64,000 bases of DNA, taken from Clostridiales bacterium (GTDB lineage Bacteria; Bacillota; Clostridia; Saccharofermentanales; Saccharofermentanaceae). Below the pieces are notes generated by a model. The model did no database searches. It was not told where the DNA came from and saw nothing but the letters and a program-made list of their open reading frames with translations. The stretch covers positions 24,343 through 88,342 of the forward strand of contig JAFWDK010000023.1 of assembly GCA_017513085.1 (NCBI GenBank), read 5' to 3'. This document shows positions 8,804 through 17,102 of this stretch, in pieces. The position numbers were made by a program, and so were the translations under genes. The first letter of the stretch is position 1; every line of letters begins with the position of its first letter.

Positions 8804-9877
8804 ATGGCTGAGAAAACGTCTATTTGTGTAATCGGCGCCGGGCTTTCCGGTCTGGTTTGTGCATATAAGCTTGCACAGGCCGGTTTTCGCGTACAAGTCG
8901 TCGAGCAGCAATCCACGCCGGGTGGCATGCTGGCCTGTTCCCGTCTCGGCTCTGATTACATCGAGCTTCTGCCTCACCATATCCGCAAAAGCGATCGTGC
9001 GCTGATAGCTCTTCTGAAGGACCTTGGTCTTTCCGACGAACTGCAATGGTACGATTCTCTTTGGTATGGGCGTGCAAGCAAAAAGAAACTGGGATATCTC
9101 AACAACGGGTTTCACTCCCTGCTTTCCGCTCTGGTTCAGGAGATCACTGATAACGAGGGTATCATCCAGTACGGATATACTGTGACGGAGATTGCCGAGA
9201 GCGAGGATCCGACGAGACCGAAATACCGTGTCCGCTGCATTCTGGCCGACACCACATCGATCATACTGGAATGTGATACGATCCTTTATACCGGTTCCTG
9301 CCGTAACCTCGTGCACATCACCCATCCGTTGAATATGCCGACCGACTTCCGCGATTCTCTCATGGACGTAACCTATCAGGCCAACATGTGCCTTCTGATG
9401 CTGATGAAGTATCCTTTCACGGAATGTTACTCTCGAATGATCGATGATGATGAGCCATTTCAGCGGATCATCCAGCACACCAGCATGGTCGGTGAACGCC
9501 GTTACGGCGGTCACGTGCTGTATCTGTCCGGAAGTTTCCAGACATCCGCTCCGCTCTGGACCGCATCTGACGCAGACGTGTTTAAGTCATTTTTCAAGCG
9601 TCTTCAGTATATGAATCCCAGCGTTTCCCGCTCAGCTGTCCGCACCTGGCGTTTGACCCGGACACGCTATGCCAAACCGCTCAACCGGCCTTCGGACGAA
9701 CTGCTCGAGCCGGTTCCGCGCCTTTTTGTGTGCAGTCTGGCCATGTCTGAGATTGCCCAGCAGGATGACTCGAAATACCGCATGGACACATGTGTTGCCC
9801 AGGCAAACCTTACCGTTAACAAAATCAAGGAGGTTTTTTCTCATGAAAAAGAACTCAAGAACTTCGAAGAGCAGTAA
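8804..9877 (+). CDS. FAD/NAD(P)-binding amine-oxidase-like oxidoreductase
   Basis: A 357-residue protein that starts with a Rossmann dinucleotide fold, CVIGAGLSGLVCAYKLA (residues about 8-24), ending in the acidic residue of VVEQ, then a GGML loop. The layout is that of flavin amine oxidases and protoporphyrinogen-oxidase-like proteins. No substrate-specific motif is recognised. Its last 35 bp overlap the start of the DUF2298 gene, whose ribosome binding site lies inside this gene, so the two are translationally coupled and probably act together, perhaps on a lipid- or polyprenyl-linked sugar. That role is inference only. Confidence 0.7.
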   Translation: MAEKTSICVIGAGLSGLVCAYKLAQAGFRVQVVEQQSTPGGMLACSRLGSDYIELLPHHIRKSDRALIALLKDLGLSDELQWYDSLWYGRASKKKLGYLNNGFHSLLSALVQEITDNEGIIQYGYTVTEIAESEDPTRPKYRVRCILADTTSIILECDTILYTGSCRNLVHITHPLNMPTDFRDSLMDVTYQANMCLLMLMKYPFTECYSRMIDDDEPFQRIIQHTSMVGERRYGGHVLYLSGSFQTSAPLWTASDADVFKSFFKRLQYMNPSVSRSAVRTWRLTRTRYAKPLNRPSDELLEPVPRLFVCSLAMSEIAQQDDSKYRMDTCVAQANLTVNKIKEVFSHEKELKNFEEQ

Positions 9878-12800
9878 TGCTTCGAAGTCAGGAAAGCGCT
9901 CCGGAAAAGCTTCGTTTTCCAACCAGACTGCCTACGAACCTGATCTGGATGTTTTGGGAAAGATGCCGACGATCTCGGCGACAGATATGCTTCTGCGTTT
10001 CCTGACACTTCTTGTGCCGGCTCTGGTTGCCTTGCTTGCCGGGCTTATTTTAAAAAATGATCTCAGCAGTTTCTTTACCTGGTGGGCAGCTTTCTATCTT
10101 TACAGTTGGGCGACCTTTCCACTCGTTGCCTATTTCTTCCGCGGGTTTGTCTCAACAGGATATGGTCTTTCCAAGAGTCTCGGTATCCTTTTGACGACCG
10201 GACCGGTTTGGCTGATCTCTTATCTCGGCATCTGGCAGAGTTTTAACCGTCCTATGACCTTTGTCATGTTTGCCATTCTTGTCGCGGTCTGCTGGGGAAT
10301 CCCGAAGACACGACGCGCAGCTTTGATCTCGATCTGTGATAACAAAAACATCCGCCACATTCTTCTTGAAGAAATCATCTTTACGATCGTCTTTGTCTTC
10401 CTTCTCTTCTGCAAGGGTATCGAACCGAAGATCAATGGTGAAGAGAAATTCATGAACTTCGGCTTTATGAATTCCATGGTCCGCTACGACGGTCTTCCGG
10501 CGAAAGACCAGTGGCTGTCCGGTTATTCCATCAATTACTATTACTACGGACAATATATCTTCTCCTATTTGACCAAGATGCTGGGCACCACGACCGGCGT
10601 GGCATACAACATTTCCATGTGTGCCGCTATCGCATTGCCTTTCTCGTCCGCTTTTACACTCGGTCAGATGTTTATCGACGGACTCATGCAAAAGCGCGAT
10701 TGTCCTGTATCCAAGTGGTACCTGCCTTTTGCAGGACTTCTTTCTTCTGCCTGCGTTATCTTTTTCGGTAACTCCCACTCTTTCTTTTACGATGAACAGA
10801 GCTTCGGAAATAAGATCCTGAGCTGGGGACTGTGGCAGAAGCTCGGCATCCACATCGGTAAAACAACAGAATTTTTCTACCCGGATTCCACCCGTTTTAT
10901 CGGACACAATCCTGACCTTATCCAGGAAGGCCTTTCAACAGTTGGAGATAAGACGATCCACGAATTCCCGTTTTACTCGTATCTGATCGGCGACCTGCAC
11001 GCGCACGTAGTCAGCATGACAATCGTCCTTCTGATCACCGCATTTATCTTCGTAGCCGTATTCCGGGCCAAATACGATAATGACCGGGATCAGAAGATCG
11101 TTCGCTTCCGTGGATTTAAGAAAAACATTGTCGGCGAGATGGGGCATCTCTTCCGTCCGGAATTCTTCTTTGCCGCTTATCTTCTGGGTCTGGCCCAGAT
11201 GTGCAACTACTGGGATTTCCTGATCTACTTTATTTTCTGCTCAATGGGACTTCTGGTCTATAACGCGAGGCGCTCGACTTACCTTTGTTCCTTTACGAGT
11301 TTCCTTGTCTTTATCTTCGAAGTCGGCGGAATCCTGGGTGTCTATCTGAAGTTTAACAGCAATGTTTTTGTTCACCTTTGCCTACAGATCGCAATCTTTG
11401 TGATCGCTTATCTGTTAACGACAGTCTTCCCGACTGCGATTTCCAGAACAGGCCTCGCCATGTCGATGCTGTTCTCGATCGCCAGCTTGATCTCTCTGTC
11501 TTTCAACCTCAAATTCGAGATGATCTCCAATTTCATCGCACTCACAGACAGACATACTTCTCTGTTCCAGTTCACAATCCTCTGGCTGATCCATTTCCTG
11601 ATCCCGCTTGCCTTGATCGTGCTTGTCGTTTCAACCAAACGTCACAAATACAAGAAGAATCTCCTCCCCATCCTTCCTGCACCGCTTCCATTGGTAAAAC
11701 CTGCGATGGACTTTAAGAAGGAAAAGAATAGCGACACTACTTCTTCGGAAGACGAAGACAGCCATATCGAGAAGAGTGATTCTGATGATCGTTCTGCGGA
11801 TCCGGACCTCGACTTCGACCCGGATACAGTCGTCAATAAAGCGCATATTCATCGTGCCCAGGACGCTTCGTCCGATCCTGATGTGAACGGCGGCACTTCT
11901 GATGAGGATGCAGATCCGAGTTTCCTGGCCCGTATCGCTTTACTGTTCCGCACACTGGATTACTATTTCGCTAAGTTCGGTGATTTCCTGCTTTGCAAAT
12001 TCTTCCGTCTGCGTTCCATCGTGGATATCTTCATGGTAGGCATGAGTTTTGTCGGCATGATGATGATCCTCGCTCCGGAGATCATCTATGTACGCGATAT
12101 CTATGGAGATGAATACCAGCGTTCCAACACCATGTTTAAGTTTACCTTTGCCGGATTCATCATGCTGTCACTGGTTATCGGTTATACCGTATTCCGCTTT
12201 ATGGCACATGTCACCCGGAAAGGAAATCTTTCCAACTGGGGTTTGACCGTTTCCATCATCATGATCGTCCTGATCATCTTTATCCCGGGACACTATACAT
12301 TACGTTCTCTCGATCAGCGCTCCGGCGAGATCAGCTCCGAACGCTATCAAGGTCTCGATGGTACCGCATACTTGACCACCTACCAGTCTTCCTACTGGTT
12401 TGATGACCACAGGTATGATGACGACCGGGATCTCAAGAGCTACGAAGGAAATCTGATGGCCTATAAAGAAGCCATTGATTGGTTTAACTCCAATGTCAAG
12501 GGCAGCAAGAACATCTGCGAAGCCCATGGATTAAGCTATTCGGATAAATGTATCATCTCATCGTACACAGGTCTTCCGACCATTGCCGGCTGGCAGACAC
12601 ACGAGCAGTTGTGGCACTTCCAGGGCATGATCGATGACGAAGGAAATTTCGTGGCAGATCCGGAAAGGGACGGCTGGAATAATATCGTCGGCCCGCGTTA
12701 TGGTGATCTGCAGACCATCTACTCCTCTGCTGATGTCGATGAGGTCAGCAGACTACTGCACCTCTACGATGTAACTTATGTTATCTGCGGTGACATGGAA

Positions 12801-12902
12801 CTGAGTCAGATGCATATCGTCAATTACTCCGTCTTCGATCAGATCGGCCAGGTGGTCTTCACTTCTTCTGACGGATCCCTGAAGATCTATAAGGTTCAGT
12901 AA
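9843..12902 (+). CDS. DUF2298 (Chlor_Arch_YYY-type) polytopic membrane protein
   Basis: About 1,019 residues with many membrane helices. The family motif INYYYYGQY, after VRYDGLPAKDQWLSG, identifies DUF2298, and the conserved FPFYSYLIGDLHAH segment follows. DUF2298 proteins resemble GT-C-type glycosyltransferases and are best known from Chloroflexi and archaea; their activity is unproven. A long acidic Ser/Asp-rich linker (near residues 625-690) splits the membrane domain. The ATG at 9843 follows AAGGAGG; the longer open frame upstream is only the shifted reading of the oxidoreductase gene. The C-terminal 100 residues look soluble and probably face outside. Confidence 0.8.
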   Translation: MKKNSRTSKSSNASKSGKRSGKASFSNQTAYEPDLDVLGKMPTISATDMLLRFLTLLVPALVALLAGLILKNDLSSFFTWWAAFYLYSWATFPLVAYFFRGFVSTGYGLSKSLGILLTTGPVWLISYLGIWQSFNRPMTFVMFAILVAVCWGIPKTRRAALISICDNKNIRHILLEEIIFTIVFVFLLFCKGIEPKINGEEKFMNFGFMNSMVRYDGLPAKDQWLSGYSINYYYYGQYIFSYLTKMLGTTTGVAYNISMCAAIALPFSSAFTLGQMFIDGLMQKRDCPVSKWYLPFAGLLSSACVIFFGNSHSFFYDEQSFGNKILSWGLWQKLGIHIGKTTEFFYPDSTRFIGHNPDLIQEGLSTVGDKTIHEFPFYSYLIGDLHAHVVSMTIVLLITAFIFVAVFRAKYDNDRDQKIVRFRGFKKNIVGEMGHLFRPEFFFAAYLLGLAQMCNYWDFLIYFIFCSMGLLVYNARRSTYLCSFTSFLVFIFEVGGILGVYLKFNSNVFVHLCLQIAIFVIAYLLTTVFPTAISRTGLAMSMLFSIASLISLSFNLKFEMISNFIALTDRHTSLFQFTILWLIHFLIPLALIVLVVSTKRHKYKKNLLPILPAPLPLVKPAMDFKKEKNSDTTSSEDEDSHIEKSDSDDRSADPDLDFDPDTVVNKAHIHRAQDASSDPDVNGGTSDEDADPSFLARIALLFRTLDYYFAKFGDFLLCKFFRLRSIVDIFMVGMSFVGMMMILAPEIIYVRDIYGDEYQRSNTMFKFTFAGFIMLSLVIGYTVFRFMAHVTRKGNLSNWGLTVSIIMIVLIIFIPGHYTLRSLDQRSGEISSERYQGLDGTAYLTTYQSSYWFDDHRYDDDRDLKSYEGNLMAYKEAIDWFNSNVKGSKNICEAHGLSYSDKCIISSYTGLPTIAGWQTHEQLWHFQGMIDDEGNFVADPERDGWNNIVGPRYGDLQTIYSSADVDEVSRLLHLYDVTYVICGDMELSQMHIVNYSVFDQIGQVVFTSSDGSLKIYKVQ

Positions 12903-12929
12903 GCTGAACTCCGATAGAACAAAAAAAGA

Positions 12930-12961
12930 ACGAAGCTGTCTCAAATGAGACAGCTTCGTTT
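12930..12961 (+). terminator. Bidirectional terminator with GCTGTCTCA arms
   Basis: A perfect 15-bp inverted repeat AACGAAGCTGTCTCA around a central AA. T-rich tracts follow on both strands (TTTCTTTG on plus, CTTTTTTTG on minus), so it can stop both the DUF2298 operon and the convergent small membrane gene. Confidence 0.85.
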
Positions 12962-12989
12962 TCTTTGTCCTTCGTTATATTCAACTGCA

Positions 12990-13169
12990 TCAGTTGCCGC
13001 TAATGTCGACCTGGGCTTCTACGACCGATTCACCACGTATAGGAAGGATCGGTTCATTAGAAGTGGCATTGTATTCATAAAACCAAAGGACGATACCTCC
13101 GATGATAAATGCCAGGATCAACAAGCTCGCAACGATCTCGCCGATCAACTCAGATATTCGGATACTCAT
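12990..13169 (-). CDS. Small single-pass membrane protein, unknown
   Basis: A 59-residue protein with a short N-terminus, one membrane helix (about residues 12-32, rich in Ile, Leu and Gly) and a short polar tail ending near EAQVDISGN. The ATG at 13169 is preceded by GAGGGG at 5 nt, a good ribosome binding site; a GTG two codons earlier is also in frame. It ends 28 bp from a strong bidirectional terminator, which supports real transcription. No family is recognised. Composition and signals suggest a real gene, but its size makes this less certain. Confidence 0.5.
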   Translation of the reverse strand: MSIRISELIGEIVASLLILAFIIGGIVLWFYEYNATSNEPILPIRGESVVEAQVDISGN

Positions 13170-13353
13170 TTTCACCCCTCAAAATATTAAAAGATATGAC
13201 ATCCTCCGATATCTGAGTTCAGAATATACTAAACTTATCGGAAAAACAACCTTTTTCGAAGGAATGTCAGCAATTCAAGCAGAAGTCACAAACTTATCGT
13301 GCTTTTTGCCTGAAATATCGTGGAAGGCTCCATATCCGCTCGTCATACGGAGA

Positions 13354-14085
13354 TTACTGAATGTAGCCGATCTCCTGAGCCAGCTTCTTCTCGATCACAA
13401 CGGTCGCATCACGATGCATGCGCATGAATGTTGCCGGGCACATCGGATCGATACGGTCACTCATAAGAAGCTTGCTTGCCGCTTCTTTCTTGTTTCCGTT
13501 GATGATCATGATCAAAGCCTTGGCGCGCATGATGTTACCCATACCCATCGTTACGGCATAGCGCGGAACCTCGTCACGATTTGCAAAGAAACGTGCATTG
13601 GCATCGATCGTAGACTCATCCAGGACCTCCTTGTGTGCGCCATCGATCAGAACCGGACCCGGCTCATTAAATGCCAGATGTCCATCCGGGCCAACACCCA
13701 GGACCTGAATCTCGATTTCTGTCTTATCCAAAAGAGCATTGAACTCCTTGAGGTTCTCGTCCACATCACCGATTCCCTTGGCAACGTAGGTATTCGCTTT
13801 ATCAATGTTGATATGGTCGAATAGATTGCTGTCCATAAAATAACGGTAGCTCTGATTATGAGTCGGCTCCAGACCTACATACTCATCAAGGTTGACGGTA
13901 TGGATCTTGGAAAAGTCCAGACCTTCTTCTTTGCATCGACGGGAAAGTTCCTGATACATGCCTACCGGGCTGGATCCTGTTGCCAGGCCGAGTGTGCACT
14001 CCGGCTTCTCACGTACGACTTTCTCAATGATGTCTGCCGCTTTCTTGCTGGCGTCCTGATAATTTTCTGCAATAATTACTTTCAT
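13354..14085 (-). CDS. nagB: Glucosamine-6-phosphate deaminase
   Basis: It converts glucosamine 6-phosphate to fructose 6-phosphate and ammonia, feeding amino sugars into glycolysis. The 243-residue protein shows LATGSSPVGMYQEL (phosphate loop), NLDEYVGL with the catalytic acid, and GVGPDGHLAFNEPG with the catalytic Asp and His. Length and motifs are normal for NagB. It is the last gene of a glmM / beta-helix / nagB set in which GlmM and NagB handle the glucosamine phosphates from opposite directions. The start has an excellent AAAGGAGG site. Confidence 0.95.
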   Translation of the reverse strand: MKVIIAENYQDASKKAADIIEKVVREKPECTLGLATGSSPVGMYQELSRRCKEEGLDFSKIHTVNLDEYVGLEPTHNQSYRYFMDSNLFDHINIDKANTYVAKGIGDVDENLKEFNALLDKTEIEIQVLGVGPDGHLAFNEPGPVLIDGAHKEVLDESTIDANARFFANRDEVPRYAVTMGMGNIMRAKALIMIINGNKKEAASKLLMSDRIDPMCPATFMRMHRDATVVIEKKLAQEIGYIQ

Positions 14086-14128
14086 AGATGTGCCTCCTTT
14101 GGCCTGAATGATTCATCTTTCTGGTTCA

Positions 14129-14797
14129 TTATTTCTGCTTGATCACGATATTTCCCTGATCCTTGTAGATGCTGTTCTCAGGGATCACACCACGGACACA
14201 GGATGTCGGATACACATTGCTGTTTCTTCCGATCACCGTACCCGGATTCAATACACTGTTACAGCCGACTTCTACAAAGTCACCCAGCATCGCGCCGACT
14301 TTCTTTCTTCCTGTCTCGATCATCTCGTCACCGTTCTTGATCACAACAGGCAGCTTGTCGCTCTTGACGTTACTGGTGATGGAACCGGCGCCCATATGGG
14401 ACTTATAACCCAGGATAGAGTCGCCGACATAGTTATAATGCGGAACCTGCACACTATTGAACAGGATCACATTCTTCAATTCAGTAGAGTTTCCGACCAC
14501 GCATCCTTCGCCGACAAGCGCGGAGCCTCTGACAAAAGCACACTGGCGGACTTCTGTTTTATGTCCGATGATGCACGGACCTCCGATATATGCAGTAGCA
14601 AAAACTTTGGCATCTTTCGCGATCCAGACATCATCCGACGGATGGTCGAACTCATCTTCCGGAAGTGTTTTACCGATCTCCAGGATCAGATCCGAGATAC
14701 CGGCGAGCGCTTCCCAAGGATATGTGAACTTTCCGAGATATTTTGCTACCTGCGGATAAGTCTGTGTTAGATCGTAAAGGTCATTGATCGTATACAT
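14129..14797 (-). CDS. Left-handed beta-helix protein, GlmU C-terminal-like
   Basis: A 222-residue protein made mostly of hexapeptide repeats (IGHKTEV, VGEGCVVG, VGCNSVLNPGTVIGRNS), which form a left-handed beta helix as in the acetyltransferase half of GlmU. The nucleotidyltransferase half of GlmU is absent; only about 65 other residues precede the helix. The ATG at 14797 overlaps the glmM stop as TAATG and follows GGAGGTG, so it is translationally coupled to glmM. A sugar-phosphate acyltransferase or sugar-nucleotide role in UDP-GlcNAc metabolism is likely but not shown. A longer upstream reading is not preferred because it has no ribosome binding site. Confidence 0.75.
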   Translation of the reverse strand: MYTINDLYDLTQTYPQVAKYLGKFTYPWEALAGISDLILEIGKTLPEDEFDHPSDDVWIAKDAKVFATAYIGGPCIIGHKTEVRQCAFVRGSALVGEGCVVGNSTELKNVILFNSVQVPHYNYVGDSILGYKSHMGAGSITSNVKSDKLPVVIKNGDEMIETGRKKVGAMLGDFVEVGCNSVLNPGTVIGRNSNVYPTSCVRGVIPENSIYKDQGNIVIKQK

Positions 14798-16173
14798 TAT
14801 TTCTTCACCTCCACAAGATGGCCGCTCTTTTCCATCGCAGCGATGATCGCATCCACCTGCTTCTCGCATTCTTCATAAGAACCTGCCTCAGACATTACGC
14901 GGAGAACCGGTTCCGTACCGCTCTTTCTAAGAAGAACACGTCCATTATCGCCGAGTTCTGCCGTGCAGGCATCCACCTGGGCTTTAACCGTCGGATCTGC
15001 GAGAGTTCCGTCCTTATCGTCAACGACAACATTCTTAAGGACCTGCGGATACATCTTGCAGCCGGAAGCCAGAACGGAAAGCGGCAGATTCGTCGCAAGA
15101 AGCACTTCCATCAGCATGATTGCTGTGATCAGGCCGTCTCCTGTGTGGGCATACTTTCTGAAAATAACATGTCCGGACTGTTCGCCGCCGATCATGTGAT
15201 CGTTTTCTTTCATGTTCTCATATACGTAACGGTCACCTACCGCGGTCTTCTCATAAGCGATACCTGCTTCATCCAGTGCTTTGTAAAGACCGAAGTTGGA
15301 CATGACCGTAGTAACTACAGTGTTATTCGTAAGCTGGCCCTTCTCCTTGAGATACTTCGCGCAAATGTACATGATCTTGTCGCCATTTACGACGTTTCCA
15401 AGTTCATCTACTGCCAGGCAACGGTCCGCATCGCCGTCAAAAGCAAAGCCCAGATCCAGTTTGTTATCCACAACATACTTCTGAAGACCTTCGATGTGTG
15501 TGGAACCGCATCCGGTATTGATGTTCACTCCGTCCGGTGTGTTGTTGATCACGTAGGTCTTCGCGCCCAGGGCATCAAATACGGCACGGCCGATCATCCA
15601 GGAACTGCCGTTCGCGCAATCCAATCCGACCTTATGCTTAGCATAGGACTTTGTTGCCAGTCCGGTAAGATAACCGATATAGCGGTTTCTTCCGGAATAA
15701 TAGTCGATCGTCTTACCGATCTTATCTTCAGATGCAAATGGAAGTTCTGCGATCTCGCCATCGATATACTTCTCGATCTGGTCCTGAAGATCGTCATCCA
15801 TCTTCTCGCCTTCCACATTCATCAGCTTGATACCATTATCGTAATACGGGTTGTGGCTGGCTGAGATCATCACGCCGCAATCAAAATCCTCCGTGCGGGT
15901 AATGTAGCTGACGCAAGGTGTTGTTGTAACATGTAATAAATAAGCATCAGCGCCCGAAGACGTGATGCCTGCTGCTAACGCGTTCTCATACATGTAAGAA
16001 GAACGACGTGTATCTTTTCCAATCACGATTTTCGCGGAACAATCCGCGCCTTTTTCCTGATGTTGTTGCATGTAGTACCAACCGAGAAAACGACCGGTCT
16101 TAAATGCATGTTCCGCCGTCAAAACTACCCCTGCTTTTCCACGGAATCCATCTGTTCCAAAATATTTTCCCAT
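14797..16173 (-). CDS. glmM: Phosphoglucosamine mutase
   Basis: It interconverts glucosamine 6-phosphate and glucosamine 1-phosphate on the way to UDP-GlcNAc. The 458-residue protein begins GKYFGTDGFRG and has the phosphoserine loop MISASHNPYYDNG (near residue 104), the metal-binding loop FAFDGDADRC (near 243) and the phosphate-binding RKSGTEPVLRVM near the C-terminus. The DGFRG start and the ISASHNPYYDNGIK loop are typical of GlmM rather than PgcA or ManB. It leads the amino-sugar operon and is followed without a gap by the beta-helix gene. SD is ATAAGGAG. Confidence 0.93.
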   Translation of the reverse strand: MGKYFGTDGFRGKAGVVLTAEHAFKTGRFLGWYYMQQHQEKGADCSAKIVIGKDTRRSSYMYENALAAGITSSGADAYLLHVTTTPCVSYITRTEDFDCGVMISASHNPYYDNGIKLMNVEGEKMDDDLQDQIEKYIDGEIAELPFASEDKIGKTIDYYSGRNRYIGYLTGLATKSYAKHKVGLDCANGSSWMIGRAVFDALGAKTYVINNTPDGVNINTGCGSTHIEGLQKYVVDNKLDLGFAFDGDADRCLAVDELGNVVNGDKIMYICAKYLKEKGQLTNNTVVTTVMSNFGLYKALDEAGIAYEKTAVGDRYVYENMKENDHMIGGEQSGHVIFRKYAHTGDGLITAIMLMEVLLATNLPLSVLASGCKMYPQVLKNVVVDDKDGTLADPTVKAQVDACTAELGDNGRVLLRKSGTEPVLRVMSEAGSYEECEKQVDAIIAAMEKSGHLVEVKK

Positions 16174-16202
16174 GCGAAAATCTCCTTATTTTCGAATATA
16201 CG

Positions 16203-16214
16203 GTAAAATTTTAC
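16203..16214. promoter_or_regulatory. Perfect palindrome upstream of glmM
   Basis: GTAAAATTTTAC is a perfect 12-bp palindrome 30 bp upstream of the glmM start. On the minus strand its TAAAAT could serve as a -10 box with a weak TTTTAA 17 nt upstream, so a repressor bound here would block glmM transcription. AT-rich palindromes of this size also arise by chance. Confidence 0.35.
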
Positions 16215-16298
16215 ACTTACGAAGACGAAATTAAAATACTTTCTCGTTGAATTTTACATTTCAATATCGATACATCTTTGAACTTCAAAACAAAAAAC

Positions 16299-16313
16299 GC
16301 CGCTACAAGCGGC
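16299..16313 (-). terminator. Intrinsic terminator after the zinc-ribbon gene
   Basis: GCCGC and GCGGC form a 5-bp stem with a TACAA loop; flanking A and T runs lengthen the pairing. On the minus strand the stem is followed by GTTTTTTGTTTTG, typical of an intrinsic terminator, 32 bp after the zinc-ribbon gene. Confidence 0.75.
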
Positions 16314-16345
16314 ATTTTTGCGATACTGTTTCGGTTTCGGAAGAA

Positions 16346-16909
16346 TCATTTCTTTCCTTTGGCAACAGGCTTTTTCGCAACTTTGGCATTCTTGGCCGAA
16401 GCCGCTCCTGAAGCAACACCCAGGATCTTCTGTTTTCTGTGCTGGCTGGTACCGCAGTCCACACGCACGCCACGCATCAGATCACGTCCGTAAACCTTGA
16501 CCTGTCTTCCGCAAGAGCATCTGCAAAACCACTGCAGATTCTTACCACTCTTGATTCCGGTCATAGCCTCTACGGTAAGTTCTCCAAATACCTGTCCGGT
16601 CAAATCATCCATGGCCGCCGTCTCTCTTCTTGACTGGCCCTGAAAATCTTCCTCTTTTAACGGTTTTCTTGTCGTATCACGATAAGGGCAATTCTCATCA
16701 AAACAGTTGCTCACTTCCGTGTGAAGCAAACGATGGGAAGTGATCCGGATCTCATTTCCGCAATCACACTTGCACTTCCACACAACTTTCCCGTTAAATC
16801 TCTCTGCCGTCTCCTCCAAAGCGACCAGATGCCCAAACCGTTCACCCGCAATGTTCTTAACTTTACGGCCACGGCCCTCATTTTTTTTGTCTCTGATAAT
16901 TGTCGGCAT
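16346..16909 (-). CDS. Duplicated zinc-ribbon protein with basic Lys/Ala tail
   Basis: A 187-residue protein with two copies of the same unit. Copy 1 (about residues 20-75) has GERFGHLVAL, then WKCKCDCGN, then a distal NCFDENC pair. Copy 2 (about 103-158) has GQVFGELTV, then WFCRCSCGR, then DCGTSQH. This unit (FG.L.V, then W.C.C.CG) is known from phage-type proteins, often ahead of AP2 or HNH domains, but neither is present here. The tail (residues about 165-187) is rich in Ala and Lys like a histone H1 tail. A DNA- or RNA-binding role is likely; the exact function is unknown. Confidence 0.7.
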   Translation of the reverse strand: MPTIIRDKKNEGRGRKVKNIAGERFGHLVALEETAERFNGKVVWKCKCDCGNEIRITSHRLLHTEVSNCFDENCPYRDTTRKPLKEEDFQGQSRRETAAMDDLTGQVFGELTVEAMTGIKSGKNLQWFCRCSCGRQVKVYGRDLMRGVRVDCGTSQHRKQKILGVASGAASAKNAKVAKKPVAKGKK

Positions 16910-17033
16910 TCTTTGTGTTTCCTTTCCAAAAAAACACCATAATCGGTGTTCAACATGAATATTTTACCATGATATATCAGAATCTCAATATAAAATTCTC
17001 TGACTTTTTAAAGGACAGGAAGTCCACGAAAAA

Positions 17034-17072
17034 GCTGTCTCCTTCCGATGAAAAACACCTTCTGGAGACAGC
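17034..17072 (-). terminator. Terminator of the ABC exporter operon
   Basis: GCTGTCTCC (17034-17042) and GGAGACAGC (17064-17072) pair perfectly over 9 bp with a 21-nt loop. On the minus strand the stem ends in AGCTTTTTCG. It lies 30 bp after the last gene of the MarR-ABC operon and shares the GCTGTCT arm with other terminators here. Confidence 0.75.
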
Positions 17073-17102
17073 CTTGTTCATGTTCCGGAATATCCGAAAC
17101 GA

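Noticed and set aside
7453..8928. A 491-codon minus-strand frame
   Set aside because: It is antisense to the DUF1015 gene, which has family motifs and a ribosome site.
14818..15864. A 348-codon plus-strand frame
   Set aside because: It is antisense to glmM.
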